The notes under the pieces are model-generated. The model saw nothing but the letters and a program-made list of their open reading frames with translations. It was not told where the DNA came from and did no database searches. 64,000 bases of DNA from JAKPQE01 sp041397845 (GTDB lineage: Bacteria > Pseudomonadota > Alphaproteobacteria > Rhizobiales > JAKPQE01). Position numbers and translations under genes: made by a program. Below, one piece after another: positions 51,315-60,902 of the stretch; the first letter of the stretch is position 1, and the number at the start of each line of letters is the position of its first letter. The stretch covers positions 80,061 to 144,060 of the forward strand of contig JAWKVW010000009.1 of the NCBI GenBank assembly GCA_041397845.1, given 5' to 3'.

Positions 51315-51725
51315 AAGGCCGACTTAGACAAATCGGCCGGCGAAATCCATAGCGGACAGGACGATTGCGATAGCTGGCGTTCGATCAGTCTTTGACGAAG
51401 GCCATCAGCATGGCAGCGACCCGGCGGTCGGTGAAGTCGATCGCGGGGCTCCAGACGAAGCGACGAGCCCGGCGGCGCCGGAAGAAGGAAAGCATGATAT
51501 CCTCACATGGTACCTGTAGAGCCAAAGGCGTTATGCCATTGGTTTGTGCATGATGACGTCGATATAGGCAGGTTGCCGGCAAAGAGCCAGACGGTATATC
51601 GCAACGCAGCAATGCGTCGGCTGCATGGCTGAGGCGCTTTCGTTAACCGAGCATTTACCGTGGTGCATGGCTGGTCATGGCAGCATCGTTCGGCTATACG
51701 GAAAATGTTTTGAATCCAGAGGGTT
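51315..51725. other. Intergenic region with one possible tiny gene
   Basis: About 410 bp between the divergent phosphoesterase and Nudix genes. Apart from the doubtful 36-codon frame at 51385-51495 (minus), nothing was recognised; 51495-51620 is relatively AT-rich and probably promoter DNA. Confidence 0.35.
51385..51495 (-). CDS. Possible small basic protein, 36 aa
   Basis: A short frame with TGAGGAT ahead of ATG 51495. The product begins with an Arg-rich patch (SFFRRRRARRFVWSP) and ends in VAAMLMAFVKD. It is too short to judge by composition; listed only because of the good ribosome site. Confidence 0.3.
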   Translation of the reverse strand: MLSFFRRRRARRFVWSPAIDFTDRRVAAMLMAFVKD

Positions 51726-52199
51726 ATGGCCATTCAGTTCGAACTGCCCAGATCCGTGCGAAAAGCACTTTTCTTCGTCTGGCGGCTGACGCGCGGCATG
51801 ACGCTCGGCGCCCGCGCGGTGGTGCTTGACGAAGATGGCCGGGTGTTGCTCGTAGAGCACTCCTACGTGGCCGGCTGGCACCTGCCGGGCGGTGGCGTCG
51901 AGCGCGGCGAGACGATGGCCGAGGCGCTTGCCCGCGAGGTCTGCGAGGAGGGCGGCGTCGAGCTGACGGATGCCGGTGAACTCGTCGGCATCTACCAGAA
52001 CGGCCGAATCGACCGGCGGGATCATGTCGCGCTGTTTGTCTGCCGTTCGTGGCGATCGACGGGCGCGGGGCCGGACGGGCGCGAAATCATCAACCGGGGT
52101 TTTTTCGCGCTCGATTCGCTGCCGGCGAACACGTCGCCGTCGGTGCACCGGCGGATCGGCGAACTCTTTCGCAACGAGCCCGTCGATCCGCTCTGGTAG
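51726..52199 (+). CDS. Nudix hydrolase
   Basis: A 157-aa protein with a full Nudix box: G-X5-E-X7-REVCEEGGV at about 57-79 (GGGVERGETMAEALAREV). A short N-terminal helix (RKALFFVWRLTRGMTLGARAVV) precedes it. It hydrolyses a nucleoside diphosphate derivative; substrate not identifiable. Start ATG 51726. Convergent with pirin, with only 3 bp between them. Confidence 0.87.
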   Translation: MAIQFELPRSVRKALFFVWRLTRGMTLGARAVVLDEDGRVLLVEHSYVAGWHLPGGGVERGETMAEALAREVCEEGGVELTDAGELVGIYQNGRIDRRDHVALFVCRSWRSTGAGPDGREIINRGFFALDSLPANTSPSVHRRIGELFRNEPVDPLW

Positions 52200-52202
52200 C
52201 GA

Positions 52203-52919
52203 TCAGAGCCCCGGAACGTCGGCGAGGACGATCTCGGCGTCGGACGCGGCGTCGGCCGGCACCTCGATGACGAGTTTCGGCTCGTCCTTGATGGCGGCGC
52301 CGTCGCGGGTGGCAAGCTTCACGCCATTGACCGTGATCTCGCCCGCCGCGGCGACCAGATAGGCATAGCGGCCCGGTTCCAGCACATGCTCGACGCGGTC
52401 GCCGGGACCGAGGCGGGCGCCGAGGATGGCGGCATTCTGGCGGATCGGCAGAGCGCCGTCGTCGTTGGCGCGGCCGGAGGCGAGCGCGACCAGCCGGCCC
52501 TTGCGGTCGTCCTTCGGGAATTCGGCGGTCTGCCAGTACGGCTCGCCACCCTTTTCGGCCGGCAGGATCCAGATCTGGAACAGCTCGGTCGCCTCGTCCT
52601 CGAAATTGTGCTCCTCGTGCAGGATGCCGCGTCCGGCGGACATGACCTGAACGTCGCCGGCGCGGGTGATGCCCTCATTGCCGAGGTGATCGCGATGGGT
52701 GATCGCGCCCTTGCGGATATAGGTGACGATTTCCATGTCGCTGTGGCCATGGCGGGCGAAGCCGCCGCCGGGCCGGATGTGGTCGTCGTTCCAGACGCGC
52801 AGGGCACCCCAATGCATGCGGTGGCGGTCGTGATAGTCGGCGAAGGAGAAGTGGTAGCGGGCCTGCAGCCAGTCGTAGTCGAACCGGCCGAGGCGGGCGA
52901 AGGGACGAAGCTCGATCAT
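52203..52919 (-). CDS. Pirin family protein
   Basis: A 238-aa bicupin. Pirin text: ELRPFARLGRFDYDWLQARYHFSFADYHD, metal-binding GGGFARHGHSDMEIVTYI and RAGDVQVMSAGRGILHEEHN (two His plus His/Glu). Related YhhW acts as quercetin dioxygenase. ATG 52919 with AAGGAAG upstream gives the usual pirin start. An in-frame ATG at 53021 would add a 34-residue Lys/Ala/Pro/Arg repeat encoded by the 18-bp repeat array; that start has a weak ribosome site. Confidence 0.88.
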   Translation of the reverse strand: MIELRPFARLGRFDYDWLQARYHFSFADYHDRHRMHWGALRVWNDDHIRPGGGFARHGHSDMEIVTYIRKGAITHRDHLGNEGITRAGDVQVMSAGRGILHEEHNFEDEATELFQIWILPAEKGGEPYWQTAEFPKDDRKGRLVALASGRANDDGALPIRQNAAILGARLGPGDRVEHVLEPGRYAYLVAAAGEITVNGVKLATRDGAAIKDEPKLVIEVPADAASDAEIVLADVPGL

Positions 52920-52930
52920 CGGACTTCCTT

Positions 52931-53016
52931 TCTGCGCTGCGGGGGCTTTCCGCCTTGCGGAGGCTTTCTGCCCTGCGGGGGCTTTCCGCCTTGCGGGGGC
53001 TTTCCGCCTTGCGGAG
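52931..53016. repeat. 18-bp tandem repeat upstream of pirin
   Basis: About 4.8 copies of an 18-bp unit (GCTTTCCGCCTTGCGGGG with GGAG variants): full units at 52945, 52963, 52981 and 52999, and a partial one at 52931. The unit length is six codons, so copy-number change would not alter frame. Read on the minus strand it encodes RRKAPA-like hexapeptides fused in frame to pirin. Confidence 0.85.
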
Positions 53017-53371
53017 GGCATTTGCGGTTGCCGATGAAGTAGCCATTTCGCCGTTCATTTCCAGACGGAAGGCGTGACCGCATTGTTTCGGATTTCGAAA
53101 CAGCGAGGCAGTGCGCCGCAGGTGCCGGCGAGCGGCGGGCCTTTACGGGGGCGGGGTTCCATGGTATCGGCGACGCTTCACTTCAGTGGGGCGACAGGCT
53201 AGATGCCGCACATGGCCAACCAGCGACGACGAATTCGCAACCGTGACCTCGGGTCACGCGTTTGCTGCCGTCGCGCGTTTGCCATCTGACAAGGCCCAGG
53301 ATCCAAGACGGATCGCCAATATGGGCGGCGCGCGGCGGGATTGATCACCGCCGAAATCCGGATGCCGTCCC
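53017..53371. other. Intergenic region pirin/GNAT
   Basis: About 355 bp between divergent genes after the repeat array. It should contain both promoters. No convincing gene, RNA or regulator site was found. Confidence 0.35.
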
Positions 53372-53875
53372 ATGACCTCGCTTTCCTTCGAAATTGCCAA
53401 TGAGCGGCCGCAGGATGCCGCCGACATCGAAACGCTGCACGAAATCTCGTTCGGGCCGGGCCGGTTCGCGCGGACGGCGTTCCGGCTGCGCGAGGGCATT
53501 CCGTTTGTCGATGCGCTCGGTTTCGTTGCCCTCGAGGAGGGCCGGATGATCGGCTCGGTGCGGTTCTCGCCGATCAGCATCGGCGACAAGCCGGCGCTGC
53601 TGCTCGGGCCGCTGGCGGTGCTGCCGGCCTACAAGGCCAAGGGCGCGGGCAAGGCGCTGGTCAGGGCCGGCATGGCGGCGGCGGTAAAGCGCGACGAGGT
53701 TGCGGTGCTGCTCGTCGGCGACCATCCCTATTACGGGCCGCTCGGGTTTCATCAGGTGCCGTTCGGCTCGATTACCCTGCCGGGGCCGGTCGACCCGCTG
53801 CGGATCCTCGTCGCGCCGCTGAAGGAGGGTGTCCTGTCCTCGCTTTCCGGCGCTGTCGAGGGGCGGCGCATCTGA
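53372..53875 (+). CDS. GNAT-family N-acetyltransferase (YhbS-like)
   Basis: A 167-aa acetyltransferase with ARTAFRLREGIPFVDALGFVAL, VGPLAV-type LLGPLAVLPAYKAKGAGKALVRAGM (acetyl-CoA binding, about 77-101) and DHPYYGPLGFHQVP near the end. This resembles YhbS-type proteins. The substrate is unknown. Start ATG 53372. Convergent with the membrane-protein operon, gap 21 bp. Confidence 0.83.
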   Translation: MTSLSFEIANERPQDAADIETLHEISFGPGRFARTAFRLREGIPFVDALGFVALEEGRMIGSVRFSPISIGDKPALLLGPLAVLPAYKAKGAGKALVRAGMAAAVKRDEVAVLLVGDHPYYGPLGFHQVPFGSITLPGPVDPLRILVAPLKEGVLSSLSGAVEGRRI

Positions 53876-53896
53876 GGCGCAAGGGAGGCGCCGACC

Positions 53897-55975
53897 CTAA
53901 CGGCCCTCGCGGTACCAGGTGGCGGCGAAAGCGCCGAGCAGCAGGGCGACGCCGAACAGGCCGAGCAGCAGCGGCGTGCGGTCGATGCCCTCGAGGACCG
54001 AGGCCTCGGTCTGGCGGATGCCCATCCAGTCGGTGCCGGCCAGTTTCGCGGCCTTGCGGATCGGCACGATGCGCGGCAGGGCGCGGGCGCTGCCGTCGGC
54101 CTCGGCGAGCCGGAAAATGCCGCCGCCGGCCGCCGCGACGAGCGGGGCGAGGCGGTCGGGCGTGCTGATGACTTCGGAAAACTCGCGCGGGTTGGGCGTG
54201 CCGGAATGGGCGAGGGCGGTGCGCTCGCCGTCGCCGGCGCGGTAAAGGCCGAGTTCGCCTGCCGGGATCTCGGCCCGCCAGAGGCCGGGTCCGGCCGGTG
54301 CAAGGGCGAGTTCGATCGTTTCGCCGGCCGGCGTCGTGACGGTGACCGGGGCGGCGCTGTCGCCCATGGTCTGGCGCTCGACGCGCAATGTGCCGGCGGC
54401 GACGCTGGCGCGCAGCGCCTCTTCCTCGAGGTCCGGCTCCTGCATCAGCCAGTGGGCGAGGCGGCGCAGGAGGTCGACATGCGGGCCGCCGCCGTCATAG
54501 CCGCGGGCCCAGAGCCAGACCTGATCGGAGGCAAGGAGCGCGACGCGGCCCTTGCCCTCATGCTCGAGGACGAGCAGCGGCCGGCCATCCGGCCCTTCCA
54601 TCACCGTATCGCCGCCAAGGGCGGCCATGTCGACGAGGCGGAACCAGCGGCTCCAGCCGGGCGGGGATTTCTCGCCGCCGGGCAGATCGCGGGTGACCGG
54701 GTGGCGGGCGCCGGCGGCCGAGACCATCGGCAGATAGGGCGCCTCGATGATTTCGCCGGTCGGGGCGCCGGGCAGCACCGGCGACAGGGGCGAATCGTAA
54801 AGGCTGTCCGGGGAGGCGTATTCCGGACCGGCGGCGATGAGGATGGCGCCGCCGTCGCGGACATAGCGGGCCATGTTGTCGAAATAGAGCGTCGGCAGGA
54901 CGCCCCTGCGGCGATAGCGATCGAAGATGATGAGGTCGAACTCGTCGATCTTTTCCTGAAAGAGCTCGCGGGTCGGGAAGGCGATGAGCGACAGCTCGTT
55001 GATCGGCGTGCCGTCCTGCTTCGATGGCGGGCGCAGGATGGTGAAATGAACGAGATCGACCGAGGCGTCGGACTTGAGGAGATTGCGCCAGGTGCGCTCG
55101 CCGGGGTGCGGCTCGCCGGAGACGAGCAGCACGCGCAAGGCCTCGCGGATGCCTTCGATGCGGGCGACGACGCGGTTGTTGAGCGGCGTCAGCTCGCCGT
55201 CGAGACCGCTTGCCTCGACCTCGACGATGGTCTCGCCGGCATGCTCGACCGTGACCGGCAGGGTCAGCGTTTCGCCCGGCCGGGCCGGACGGCTGTCGAC
55301 GACCTCGCCGTCGCGGCGAAGGACGATGGTCGCCGGTTCGTCTGTCGGGGCGCTGCCGCGGTCTTCAAGGCGAACGGTCACCGTCTGCTCCTTGCCGACG
55401 AGGCCGAAGCGCGGGGCGGCGACAAGTTCGAGGCGGCGGTCGCGCTCCCCGGGCCGGCCGGTCAGGAGCACATGCAGAGGCGCGGCAAAGCCAAGCGCCC
55501 CGGCCTTTTCCGGCACATCATGGACTTCGCCGTCGGTGATCAGCACGGCGCCGGCGACGCGGTCGGGCGGGACGTCGCCAAGTGCCGTCGCCAGCGCACC
55601 GAACAGATGCGTGCCGTCGGTGACGCCGTCGGCGCGGCCGGCCTCGACGACACGAACCTCGAGGCCGCGAAACCGGGCAAGCCGCTCGCGGAGCGCGGCA
55701 AGAGCGGTGGCCGTCTGACCAGCGCGGTCGGCGAGCTTCTGGCTCGGGCTTTCATCGACGACGACGGCGACGACGCCATCGAGCGGCCGGCGGTCCTCGC
55801 TGACGAAGGACGGGTTGGCGAGGGCGGCGAGCAGCAGCGCGCCGGCGGCAAGGCGCAAGGGGCCGCCGCGCATGCGCCGCCAGAGGACGACGGCCGCCAC
55901 TGCCAGCAGCAGGAGCGCGGTGATGGCAAGGAGCCAGACCGGCAGGAGCGGGGCGAATTCGATCGTCCAGTGCAT
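53897..55975 (-). CDS. Membrane protein of the moxR operon (VWA/glutamine-amidotransferase-like)
   Basis: A 692-aa protein. Two N-terminal membrane helices (LLPVWLLAITALLLLAVAAVVLW; LRLAAGALLLAALA) lead into a VWA-like segment (VVAVVVDESPSQK), then a long periplasmic region with GATase1-like folds (VRDGGAILIAAGPEYASP), and a last helix (LLLGLFGVALLLGAFAATWY). Such proteins close moxR-DUF58-DUF4159 operons in Hyphomicrobiales; a role in envelope stress or complex assembly is suggested by MoxR systems but unproven. 10 bp after the DUF4159 gene. Confidence 0.78.
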   Translation of the reverse strand: MHWTIEFAPLLPVWLLAITALLLLAVAAVVLWRRMRGGPLRLAAGALLLAALANPSFVSEDRRPLDGVVAVVVDESPSQKLADRAGQTATALAALRERLARFRGLEVRVVEAGRADGVTDGTHLFGALATALGDVPPDRVAGAVLITDGEVHDVPEKAGALGFAAPLHVLLTGRPGERDRRLELVAAPRFGLVGKEQTVTVRLEDRGSAPTDEPATIVLRRDGEVVDSRPARPGETLTLPVTVEHAGETIVEVEASGLDGELTPLNNRVVARIEGIREALRVLLVSGEPHPGERTWRNLLKSDASVDLVHFTILRPPSKQDGTPINELSLIAFPTRELFQEKIDEFDLIIFDRYRRRGVLPTLYFDNMARYVRDGGAILIAAGPEYASPDSLYDSPLSPVLPGAPTGEIIEAPYLPMVSAAGARHPVTRDLPGGEKSPPGWSRWFRLVDMAALGGDTVMEGPDGRPLLVLEHEGKGRVALLASDQVWLWARGYDGGGPHVDLLRRLAHWLMQEPDLEEEALRASVAAGTLRVERQTMGDSAAPVTVTTPAGETIELALAPAGPGLWRAEIPAGELGLYRAGDGERTALAHSGTPNPREFSEVISTPDRLAPLVAAAGGGIFRLAEADGSARALPRIVPIRKAAKLAGTDWMGIRQTEASVLEGIDRTPLLLGLFGVALLLGAFAATWYREGR

Positions 55976-55985
55976 CGCCGCCTCC

Positions 55986-58787
55986 CTACTGGCCGAGCCG
56001 TTCGAGGAGCGAGGGGATGTGCACCTGATCGGCCTTGTAGTTGCCGGTCAGCGTGTACATGACGATGTTGGCGCCGGCGCGGAAGGCAAGCTCGCGCTGG
56101 CGTTCGTCGCCGGGAACGGTGGCGTAAAGCGGCCGGCCGGCGTCATCCTCGGCCCAGGCGCCGGCAAAGTCGTTGCCGGTAATCAGGATCGAGGCGACGC
56201 CATCGCCGGCCCGGGCCGGCCGGTCCTCGGCGTCCTTCGGCTCCGGCAGGGCCTCGACCCAGAGCGCGCCATCGCGGTACCGGCCCGGGAATTCATCGAG
56301 CAGGTAGAAGGTCTTGGTGAGGACATGGTCGCCCGGCACGGGGGCGAGCGGGGGAATGTCGAGGCCGGCGAGCATTTCGGCGAGGCGGGCGCCGGCCGGG
56401 CTGTCGGCGATGCCCCTGCCGGGAAGGGCGGTGAGGGCGTCGCGGGTATCGAACAGCACGGTGCCGCCATGCTTCATGTAGCCGTCGATGCGGGCAATCG
56501 CTGCCGGCTCTGGCAGCGGCGCGGCAGGGTCGATCGGCCAGTAGACCAGCGGGAAGAAGGTGAGGTCGTCGCGGGCCGGATCGACGGCCATCGGCTCGCC
56601 CGGCTCGAGCGAGGTGCGGGCGGCGATGAAGCGCGACAGGCCGGCAAGGCCGGCGCGGCTTGCCTCGTCGATCGCCGGATTGCCGGTGAGGACGAAGGCA
56701 AGATGGGTCTCGCGGGTCGCTTCCAGCGCGAACTGGTCGGCAGGGGCCAATGCCTCGGCGCGCGGCTCGGGAACGGGCGCGGCGACGAGGGCAAGGGCGA
56801 GGCCGATCGCGGCGCGGCGCGCAAGGCCGGCAAACGTGCCGGAAATGGCGAGGATGGCAAGAAGATCGGCAAGGGCCAGAACGAAGGCGGCAAGGAGCAG
56901 CGCCGGCCGCAGATCGCGCGGCGCCTCGGCGCTGATCGAGCGCTTCTCGATGCCGTCGAGAGCGGCGATATCGAGGGGAACGAGCGTGCCGGCACCGGCG
57001 AGAACGTTGACGGCGCGGAAGGCATCCTCGGTGCCGTAGAAGCCGGGCGGGTGGCGGATGTCCGGAGCGGAGCCGGGCGCGAAGGATGGCGGCAGCGGCT
57101 CGGCGGTCGCGGTCGGCGGCGTGAAGGCGCCAAAGCCATCGAGGAGGCGGAGCGGGGCAAGGCCGGCCGGCGCCTCGCCGGCATTGCCGCTTGAGGCCTC
57201 GCCCTTGCCGGCGGTGCCGGTCGACAGGGCCGTCACCCGGCGCAGCATCTCGACGAAGGTGCCGGAGAGCGGCAGGTTCGACCAGGTGGTGTCGGCGGTG
57301 ACGTGGAAAAGGATGATGCGGCCGGCGCCGGATCTCGCAGCGGTAACGAGGGGCGTGCCGTCGGCAAGTTCGGCCCAGGTGCGCTCGATGAGGTCTGGCG
57401 AGGGCTCGGCGAGCACCTGACGGGCGACCGCGACGTCGGCGGGAACAGCAAGGCCGGCAAAGGGAGAGGCTGCCGGAAATGGGGCAAGGCCCTGCGGCTT
57501 TTCCCAGGTGAGACTGCCGCCGAGGGTGCGGTCGCCGGCACGCAGGCGCACCGGCACGAGCACGTCGTTCGCCGCGCCGAGACGCGGACCGGCAAAGCGC
57601 ACCAGCGTGCCGCCGCCGGCAATCCATTCCGCGAGCCTTGTTGCGGTCTCGCCGGCAAGGGTGCCGACATCGGTCAGGACGATCATCGAGACCTTGCCGT
57701 CGACGAGTTCGGCGACCGCCTCGGCGGTGGTTTCGGCGCGCGGTTTCCGCAAGTCGGCAAAGGGCGCGAGGGCCTTTTCGACATAGTAGAGCGGCGAGAG
57801 CAGCGGCTGGGCGACGTCGCTCGTCTCGCCGGAAACGAGGCCGACGGTGCGCCGGCGCCAGCGCTCGTCGAGCAACTGCACGGCTCCGGCGCTCTTCTCG
57901 CCGGCGATTTCGAGGCGGGCAATCTCGTTGCGCAGCTCGATCGGCAGCGCCACCTCGACATCGGCCGAGACGGCGCCATCGGCGAGCGCGAAGGGCTGTT
58001 CGGCGACGAGCCGGCCCTTCAGGTCGAGGGCGCGCAGGCTGCCGGCCTCGGCCGGGCCGGGGCGCACGCGCTCGACGGTGAGGCGCAGCGCTTCCGGCGT
58101 GCTGCCGGCGATGACGAGGCCGCGGGCCGGGGCGTTGTCGGCGCCATAGACAAGGGGTGTGCCGGCAAGGGTTTTCAGGCGTTCGGCGAAGGCCTGTCCG
58201 CCACCATTTTCAAGGCCGTCGGCAATCCAGACGATTTCTGCCGGGCCGGCGCCGAGCGCCGTTGCGAGGGCATCGGCGAGCGCGGCGCGATCCGGCGTGA
58301 AGGACGCCGGGGCAAGGGCGGCGAGGTGTTCGCGCGCCGTGGCCGCATCAGTTGCGGCAGCGATCGGGCCGGCGGCGGCGGTCGGTGCCAGCACGACGGG
58401 TCGGTCGGCGCGGTCGGCGGCATCGAGCAGGCGACTGGCGGTCGCCATCCGGTCGGGCCAGTCGGCGGCGCTCGACCAGCCATTGTCGATGACGAGGACG
58501 AGCGGGCCGCTGCCCGCCAGATCGTCGCCGGCCGGGTGCAGCACCGGGCCGGCGAGGGCCAGCACGATGAGGGCGGCAAGGACGAGGCGCAGAGCCGTCA
58601 GCCACCATGGGCTGCGGGCCGGCGTTTCCTCGCGCCGGGCGAGGCGGGCGAGCAGCCGCGTCGGCGGGAAGACCTCCTCGCGCGGACGGGGCGGCGTTGC
58701 CCGCAGCAGCCACCAGATCGCCGGCAGGGCGAAGAGGCCGAGGAGCGCGAGCGGGGCGACGAAACCGAGCGGGCCGAGCAAGGTCAT
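55986..58787 (-). CDS. DUF4159 domain protein with BatA-like N terminus
   Basis: A 933-aa protein starting MTLLGPLGFVAPLALLGLFALPAIWWLLR (BatA-type membrane start), a second helix (TALRLVLAALIVLALAGPVL), a VWA-like domain (LVLVIDNGWSSAADWPDRM) and two mid-protein helices near residues 630-680. The C-terminal DUF4159 domain (FFPLVYWPIDP, YMKHGGTVLFDTRDA, LWVEALPEP) follows. ATG 58787 overlaps the DUF58 stop (ATGA). Both soluble parts should face the periplasm. Function inferred from family only. Confidence 0.83.
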   Translation of the reverse strand: MTLLGPLGFVAPLALLGLFALPAIWWLLRATPPRPREEVFPPTRLLARLARREETPARSPWWLTALRLVLAALIVLALAGPVLHPAGDDLAGSGPLVLVIDNGWSSAADWPDRMATASRLLDAADRADRPVVLAPTAAAGPIAAATDAATAREHLAALAPASFTPDRAALADALATALGAGPAEIVWIADGLENGGGQAFAERLKTLAGTPLVYGADNAPARGLVIAGSTPEALRLTVERVRPGPAEAGSLRALDLKGRLVAEQPFALADGAVSADVEVALPIELRNEIARLEIAGEKSAGAVQLLDERWRRRTVGLVSGETSDVAQPLLSPLYYVEKALAPFADLRKPRAETTAEAVAELVDGKVSMIVLTDVGTLAGETATRLAEWIAGGGTLVRFAGPRLGAANDVLVPVRLRAGDRTLGGSLTWEKPQGLAPFPAASPFAGLAVPADVAVARQVLAEPSPDLIERTWAELADGTPLVTAARSGAGRIILFHVTADTTWSNLPLSGTFVEMLRRVTALSTGTAGKGEASSGNAGEAPAGLAPLRLLDGFGAFTPPTATAEPLPPSFAPGSAPDIRHPPGFYGTEDAFRAVNVLAGAGTLVPLDIAALDGIEKRSISAEAPRDLRPALLLAAFVLALADLLAILAISGTFAGLARRAAIGLALALVAAPVPEPRAEALAPADQFALEATRETHLAFVLTGNPAIDEASRAGLAGLSRFIAARTSLEPGEPMAVDPARDDLTFFPLVYWPIDPAAPLPEPAAIARIDGYMKHGGTVLFDTRDALTALPGRGIADSPAGARLAEMLAGLDIPPLAPVPGDHVLTKTFYLLDEFPGRYRDGALWVEALPEPKDAEDRPARAGDGVASILITGNDFAGAWAEDDAGRPLYATVPGDERQRELAFRAGANIVMYTLTGNYKADQVHIPSLLERLGQ

Positions 58788-59722
58788 CTGCCGGCTCCGG
58801 CGCCGGACAGGCGAACACCGGCCTCGCGCCGCTCGGCGAAGCGGGCGTGGAGCACGAACAGGGGTTCGCCGGCCGGCCGGTCGGTGTGATGGACGAGCAG
58901 GGCGCCGCCAAAGCCCTCGGCAAGGCGGCGCAGCTCGTCGAAATGGGCGCCGAGTTCGGCCTGATAGGTCTCGCGCCAGCTCTCGGCGCGGCCGGCAAGG
59001 ACGCGGGCGCCGGTCTCGGGGTCGCGGAACTCGGTGCGTCCGGCATAGGGGAACGTCTCCTCGGCCGGATCGAGAATGGCGACGAGGTGGACGTTGGCGC
59101 CAGTGTCGGCAACCGAGCGAAGGAAACGGCTCGTTTCCTCGAGCGGATCGAGCAAGTCGGAGAGGATGACGACGTCGTCGAAGCGCTTCAGGCCTTCGAG
59201 GCTCGTTTCGCCGGCCGTGCGCGGGGCGTGGGCAAGGCTTGCGGCAAGGCGCTCGGCGACGTTGCGGCTGGCAAGCGGGCGCGTCAGACCCGGAATGGCG
59301 ACGCGTTCGCCGGCGCGGGCGAGAAGCTCGGCAAGGGCGAGAGAGAGGACGACGGCACGGTCGCGCTTCGTTGCGCGGGCAAGGCGGGAGGCAAAGTCCA
59401 TCGACGGCGAGATGTCGGGCTTTACCCAGATGGTGTGGGCGGCCTCCCATTCGGTCTCGCGGACATGGAGATGCTCGTCGCGGGCGGAGCGGCGCCAGTC
59501 GATGCGGGCGGCAGGCTCGCCGTCGTGAAACGGGCGGAACTGCCAGAAGGTCTCGCCGGCGCCGGGACGGCGGCGGCCATGCCAGCCGGCAACAATGCTG
59601 GCGGCCTCATGGTGTGCCTCGACCAGCAGATCGGGCAGCGCGCTCGCCAGGGCACGGGCGCGGTGAACCTGCCCCTGCCAGCCGGCGGTGCCGTCCTGCC
59701 GATCGGTGCCGGTCGGGGCCAT
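58784..59722 (-). CDS. DUF58 domain protein
   Basis: About 312 aa. The DUF58 signature RRRPGAGETFWQFRPFHDGEPAARIDWRRSARDEHLHVRETEWE is followed by a VWA-like half (KPDISPSMDFAS, DDVVILSDLLDP). DUF58 proteins accompany MoxR ATPases and may be their substrates or adaptors. ATG 59722 is preferred over ATG 59779, which would overlap moxR. Four bases separate it from moxR. Confidence 0.87.
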   Translation of the reverse strand: MAPTGTDRQDGTAGWQGQVHRARALASALPDLLVEAHHEAASIVAGWHGRRRPGAGETFWQFRPFHDGEPAARIDWRRSARDEHLHVRETEWEAAHTIWVKPDISPSMDFASRLARATKRDRAVVLSLALAELLARAGERVAIPGLTRPLASRNVAERLAASLAHAPRTAGETSLEGLKRFDDVVILSDLLDPLEETSRFLRSVADTGANVHLVAILDPAEETFPYAGRTEFRDPETGARVLAGRAESWRETYQAELGAHFDELRRLAEGFGGALLVHHTDRPAGEPLFVLHARFAERREAGVRLSGAGAGR

Positions 59723-59726
59723 CGGT

Positions 59727-60713
59727 TCAACCAAGCCTGCCGGCGAGTTCCGAAATGACGGTGCGGACCGTGTGGCCATCCGCCCGGGCGGCGAAGGTCA
59801 GCGCCATGCGGTGCTGCAGGACCGGCTCGGCAAGGGCGATGACGTCGTCGACGGACGGCGCGAGACGGCCCTCGACGAGGGCACGGGCGCGGGCGGTCAG
59901 CATCAGGGCCTGACTGGCGCGCGGTCCGGCGCCCCAGGCGATATGGGCCGAGGCCGGGGCGCCGCCGCCGGGGCGGGCCGAGCGGACAAGCTCGAGGATG
60001 GCGTCGGCGACGCTGTCGCCGATCGGCATGCGCCGCACGAGATCCTGAATGGCGAGAAGATCGTCGGCGCCGAGCACGGCGGTCGCCGTCATGGTGCCGG
60101 CACCGGTCGTCTCGAGCATCATCCGGCGCTCGGCGTCGCGATCGGGATAGCCGACGTCGATCTGCATCAGGAAACGGTCGAGCTGGGCTTCCGGCAGCGG
60201 GTAGGTGCCTTCCTGCTCGAGCGGGTTCTGGGTCGCCAGAACATGGAAAGGCCGCGGCAGGTCGTAGCGGGCGCCGGCAATCGTCACATGATATTCCTGC
60301 ATCGCCTGCAGGAGCGCCGACTGGGTGCGCGGGCTGGCGCGGTTGATTTCGTCGGCCATCAGAAGCTGGGCGAAGACCGGCCCTTTCAGGAAGCGGAAGA
60401 CGCGCTCGCCCCCGGCGCCGCGATCGAGCACCTCGGAGCCAAGAATGTCGGAGGGCATCAGGTCGGGCGTGAACTGGATGCGGCGGGCATCAAGTCCGAG
60501 CACGGTGCCGAGCGTGTCGACGAGCTTGGTCTTGGCAAGGCCGGGCACGCCGACGAGCAGGCCGTGGCCGCCGGAGAGCAGCGTGACGAGCGTCAGCGCG
60601 ACGACATCTTCCTGACCGTAGATAACCTTGCCGATTTCGGCGCGGGCGGCGGCAACGCTTTCGGCGGCGGCCTCGGCCCTCTCGACAATGGCGGTGTCGT
60701 TGCTGACGTTCAT
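59727..60713 (-). CDS. MoxR-family AAA+ ATPase
   Basis: A 328-aa AAA+ chaperone: Walker A VGVPGLAKTKLV, Walker B LLMADEINRASPRTQSALLQAMQE, sensor TQNPLEQEGTYPLPEAQLDRFLM. MoxR ATPases mature metalloenzymes or envelope complexes. Start ATG 60713 with AGGAAGTGAG upstream. First gene of a four-gene minus-strand operon with tightly packed or overlapping members. Confidence 0.92.
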   Translation of the reverse strand: MNVSNDTAIVERAEAAAESVAAARAEIGKVIYGQEDVVALTLVTLLSGGHGLLVGVPGLAKTKLVDTLGTVLGLDARRIQFTPDLMPSDILGSEVLDRGAGGERVFRFLKGPVFAQLLMADEINRASPRTQSALLQAMQEYHVTIAGARYDLPRPFHVLATQNPLEQEGTYPLPEAQLDRFLMQIDVGYPDRDAERRMMLETTGAGTMTATAVLGADDLLAIQDLVRRMPIGDSVADAILELVRSARPGGGAPASAHIAWGAGPRASQALMLTARARALVEGRLAPSVDDVIALAEPVLQHRMALTFAARADGHTVRTVISELAGRLG

Positions 60714-60902
60714 CTCACTTCCTATAGTCGGATCAAGTCGTCGCCCGGTTCGCAAAAGGGTAGATGGGCTGGGACCTTGATGCGTCCAGTCTGCGGGCGA
60801 GGCGAGTTTGGCATGGGGCATCAGGCAAGACGAGCCCCTTTGGCAGGCTGTTTTTCGGCAGCGGATCGGAGCGCCGAAGAGCGGCGAAAACAAGGCCCGG
60901 GC

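Noticed and set aside
52931..53016. CRISPR array
   Set aside because: Units are contiguous 18-bp tandem repeats without spacers; no cas gene is present.
53111..53344. 77-codon plus-strand frame between pirin and GNAT
   Set aside because: No ribosome site and arginine-rich composition typical of chance frames in GC-rich DNA.
54206..56062. Plus-strand open frame of about 618 codons opposite the moxR-operon membrane protein
   Set aside because: The minus-strand operon has start-stop overlaps and membrane helices; the plus frame has neither.
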